Shown here piece by piece: positions 62,682 through 64,000 of a stretch of DNA of 64,000 nucleotides. A program made the position numbers and the translations under genes. The DNA is from Serratia plymuthica (lineage in GTDB: Bacteria; Pseudomonadota; Gammaproteobacteria; Enterobacterales; Enterobacteriaceae): the NCBI RefSeq assembly GCF_018336935.1, contig NZ_CP068771.1:1736001-1800000 (forward strand), written 5' to 3'. How positions within the stretch are numbered: the first letter of the stretch is position 1; every line of letters starts with the position of its first letter. Below the pieces are notes generated by a model, which saw nothing but the letters and a program-made list of their open reading frames with translations, had not been told where the DNA came from and did no database searches.

Positions 62682-63443
62682 TTAACTTTTTTCTTTAAGA
62701 TTTAGCCAAGTGCTGATAAGGAACAGGGCCATAGATCCTGATAAGTTTACGGCTAATTCTGCATGTCTTGGATATGGCTTCGTTGATGATCTATTCTTTC
62801 CGTGAGCATCACCTAGTTTATTGCGAAGAGTGCCTAAGCCATTTACAACTGCGGAACAACCGCCAAGAATCTGTTTGAAAATACTCTCAGTATGTTGGTC
62901 GGCCGATAAATTAAGTTCTTTTGATAGTATTTTATAAAGCTCTGACATTTCTATGTTTTTATTATTGTACGCCACTCCCATATCATCCAGAATGTGTTTG
63001 CAAACGGTTTCTATAAGTGTTCTTGCAGATGTTATTGCTCCATCTGGATCTGTATGGCGTCGTTCTAGCGCTTTCGCCCAAACAGTGTGGACACTATCCT
63101 CATCAAATCTCCTTAACACATTAGAAATGTCTTCATCCGCTGGGGTTTTATTTTTTCCTTCTAAATAGTCTAAGAGGGGCTGAAAAGCTTTATAAATGAT
63201 TTCTCTGCGAGGATCATACTTTTCGGTTTTTTTTATATATCCCCAGAATTCTTTTAAGGAGCGGTTAGTTCTTACAAAATCAGGTAAGAGCTGTAGCAAT
63301 GATTGATTTTGTAGGAAATAAGTTCTTAGAAGTAAATAATCAGAATTAGCCTCATCTTGGGCACCAGTAGCTCTTGCGATCATTATATTTTGGAGCGCTT
63401 CTGCGCGTTCTAGGTCGTTTTGCAGAGTATCTATAATATTCAT
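62682..63443 (-). CDS. Abortive-infection family protein with Abi_C domain
   Basis: A 253-residue protein. The C-terminal 120 residues are the Abi_C domain: ALERRHTDPDGAITSARTLIETVCKHILDD, then LYKILSKELNLSADQHTESIFKQILGGCSAVVNGLGTLRNKLGDAHGK, and RHAELAVNLSGSMALFLISTW. The RNxxGDAHG segment resembles HEPN-type RNase motifs (RxxxxH), so an RNase role is possible. The first 120 residues are helical and unassigned. It begins 69 bases after the end of the upstream gene on the same strand, so the two may act together. Abi_C proteins occur in phage-exclusion loci. Confidence 0.75.
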   Translation of the reverse strand: MNIIDTLQNDLERAEALQNIMIARATGAQDEANSDYLLLRTYFLQNQSLLQLLPDFVRTNRSLKEFWGYIKKTEKYDPRREIIYKAFQPLLDYLEGKNKTPADEDISNVLRRFDEDSVHTVWAKALERRHTDPDGAITSARTLIETVCKHILDDMGVAYNNKNIEMSELYKILSKELNLSADQHTESIFKQILGGCSAVVNGLGTLRNKLGDAHGKNRSSTKPYPRHAELAVNLSGSMALFLISTWLNLKEKS

Positions 63444-63512
63444 TTCAATTTTTTAACCAATCAGATGGAAATTTCTAAATCTATAATTCAACCCAGCGTA
63501 TAGCTAGCTCCC

Positions 63513-64000
63513 CTAGGCGGAAGGCAGTCCAAGCTTATCGAAGAATGCCCGGTTACGCTCTTTGGCCGCTTTCACTAACTGGTCAAAACTAATCACTTCT
63601 ATATAGGCATGAGAAGGTTCGTTGTAACCGAAATAGCCCATTCCATCAGATGTGATCCGTAAGTTGGCTCGACGACAGCGCCGATGCATAGATTCAGTGA
63701 GGTCACAAAGTACATAACAATAACCTGGTATATCATTATTGCCCGGAATAGGGCGACCGGATTTTGTAGTGACTTTTCCCTCACGTATCCGCTCTAAATA
63801 GCTGAGCGCTTGATCAATAGGGTCTTTATCTTCGCCTTCTCGCATATCATTACGCATGGGGCGTTTAATTTCGATAACAGTAATAGCAGCAAGTGGGAAG
63901 CTGCTCTGGTCGTTAACAAGAAAAGGATTATCAAACACCCTCAGGCTGAGCAAGTCTGGCTCTTTGGTTGAGTCATTGCCAGTGATTGGCATTGAGTTGA
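63513..64000 (-). CDS. C-terminal part of a large protein with PD-(D/E)XK-like motif (runs off window)
   Basis: About 162 residues are visible and the frame is open to the window edge; the ATG at 63992 is internal, not a real start. LLSLRVFDNPFLVND is followed by ITVIEIKRPMRND, which has the spacing of a PD-(D/E)XK nuclease core (D ... ExK). Then come IDQALSYLERIREG, GYCYVLCDLTESM, and the closing GYFGYNEPSHAYIEVISFDQLVKAAKERNRAFFDKLGL. I have seen this ending on large ATP-binding accessory proteins, but the ATPase part is outside the window. It precedes the Abi_C gene in the same direction. Confidence 0.6.
   Translation of the reverse strand, partial: NSMPITGNDSTKEPDLLSLRVFDNPFLVNDQSSFPLAAITVIEIKRPMRNDMREGEDKDPIDQALSYLERIREGKVTTKSGRPIPGNNDIPGYCYVLCDLTESMHRRCRRANLRITSDGMGYFGYNEPSHAYIEVISFDQLVKAAKERNRAFFDKLGLPSA

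Larger units (their letters stand above)
57900..64000. mobile_element. Accessory, defence-like island (right end open)
   Basis: Region call. Composition shifts to AT-rich, core synteny ends, and the genes are a 431-residue unknown, a decayed SIR2 gene, a small unknown, an Abi_C protein and a protein with a PD-(D/E)XK-like motif. No integrase is inside the window, so the type of element is not known. Confidence 0.6.

Overview
The window looks like chromosome of a Serratia species, near S. marcescens or S. liquefaciens. Conserved blocks keep enterobacterial gene order: hinT-ycfL-lpoB-thiK-nagZ-ycfP-ndh; ghrA-ycdX-ycdY; yebE-ptrB-exoX; yobA-yebZ-yebY-sdsR. They are joined by Serratia-type genes: an OqxAB/SdeAB efflux locus with both of its regulators, a fabV enoyl-ACP reductase and a 317-residue proline iminopeptidase. 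The core is GC-rich with short spacers. Three segments are AT-richer or broken and carry mobile-element signs.

Layout. 1-5.3 kb is a collapsed P2-like prophage: a SIR2-like gene cut by the window edge, a truncated replication gene A, a VasI-like secreted protein, an integrase with an in-frame stop, and an intact PIN-domain gene. 5.3-21.7 kb is core: mntR/mntH divergent pair, an orphan amino-acid binding protein, the hinT-to-ndh block, then oqxR, the RND pump genes sdeB and sdeA, and a RarA/SdeR-type activator. 21.7-22.5 kb has two tRNA-Ser(GGA) genes among repeated terminators and tRNA-end scars. 22.9-36.1 kb is core again (a POT transporter, ghrA, ycdXY, yebE, ptrB, exoX, a zinc-ligand-poor DksA paralogue behind a Zur-like box, pip, holE, ftnA, copC/copD-like genes, yebY, the sRNA SdsR). 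36.1-38.6 kb is a small island next to SdsR, with an integrase tail, a LysR regulator, a YcaC-like hydrolase and a truncated NmrA-type gene. 38.7-44 kb holds assorted genes, including fabV and four small exported proteins of unknown role. 44-52.4 kb is a module: DcuSR-like two-component system, class I aldolase, and a divergent inositol/rhizopine-type ABC importer with two binding proteins. 52.5-57.9 kb holds an SDR, nlpA, a universal stress protein, an ArsR/SRPBCC pair, a second ClpP and a YhfG-Fic pair. 57.9-64 kb is a defence-like island: a 431-residue unknown, a decayed SIR2 gene, a small protein, an Abi_C protein, and the C-terminus of a protein with a PD-(D/E)XK-like motif running off the window.

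How the parts work together. The efflux block is a self-contained regulated unit (Rrf2-type repressor, pump, AraC-type activator). The 44-52 kb block reads as sense-import-degrade for an unidentified polyol or sugar. The two ends of the window both carry SIR2-type genes, and the right end groups several defence-associated families. The least described parts are the 62.2-64.0 kb gene pair, the four-gene exported cluster at 42.4-43.9 kb, and the aldolase/ABC/two-component module.
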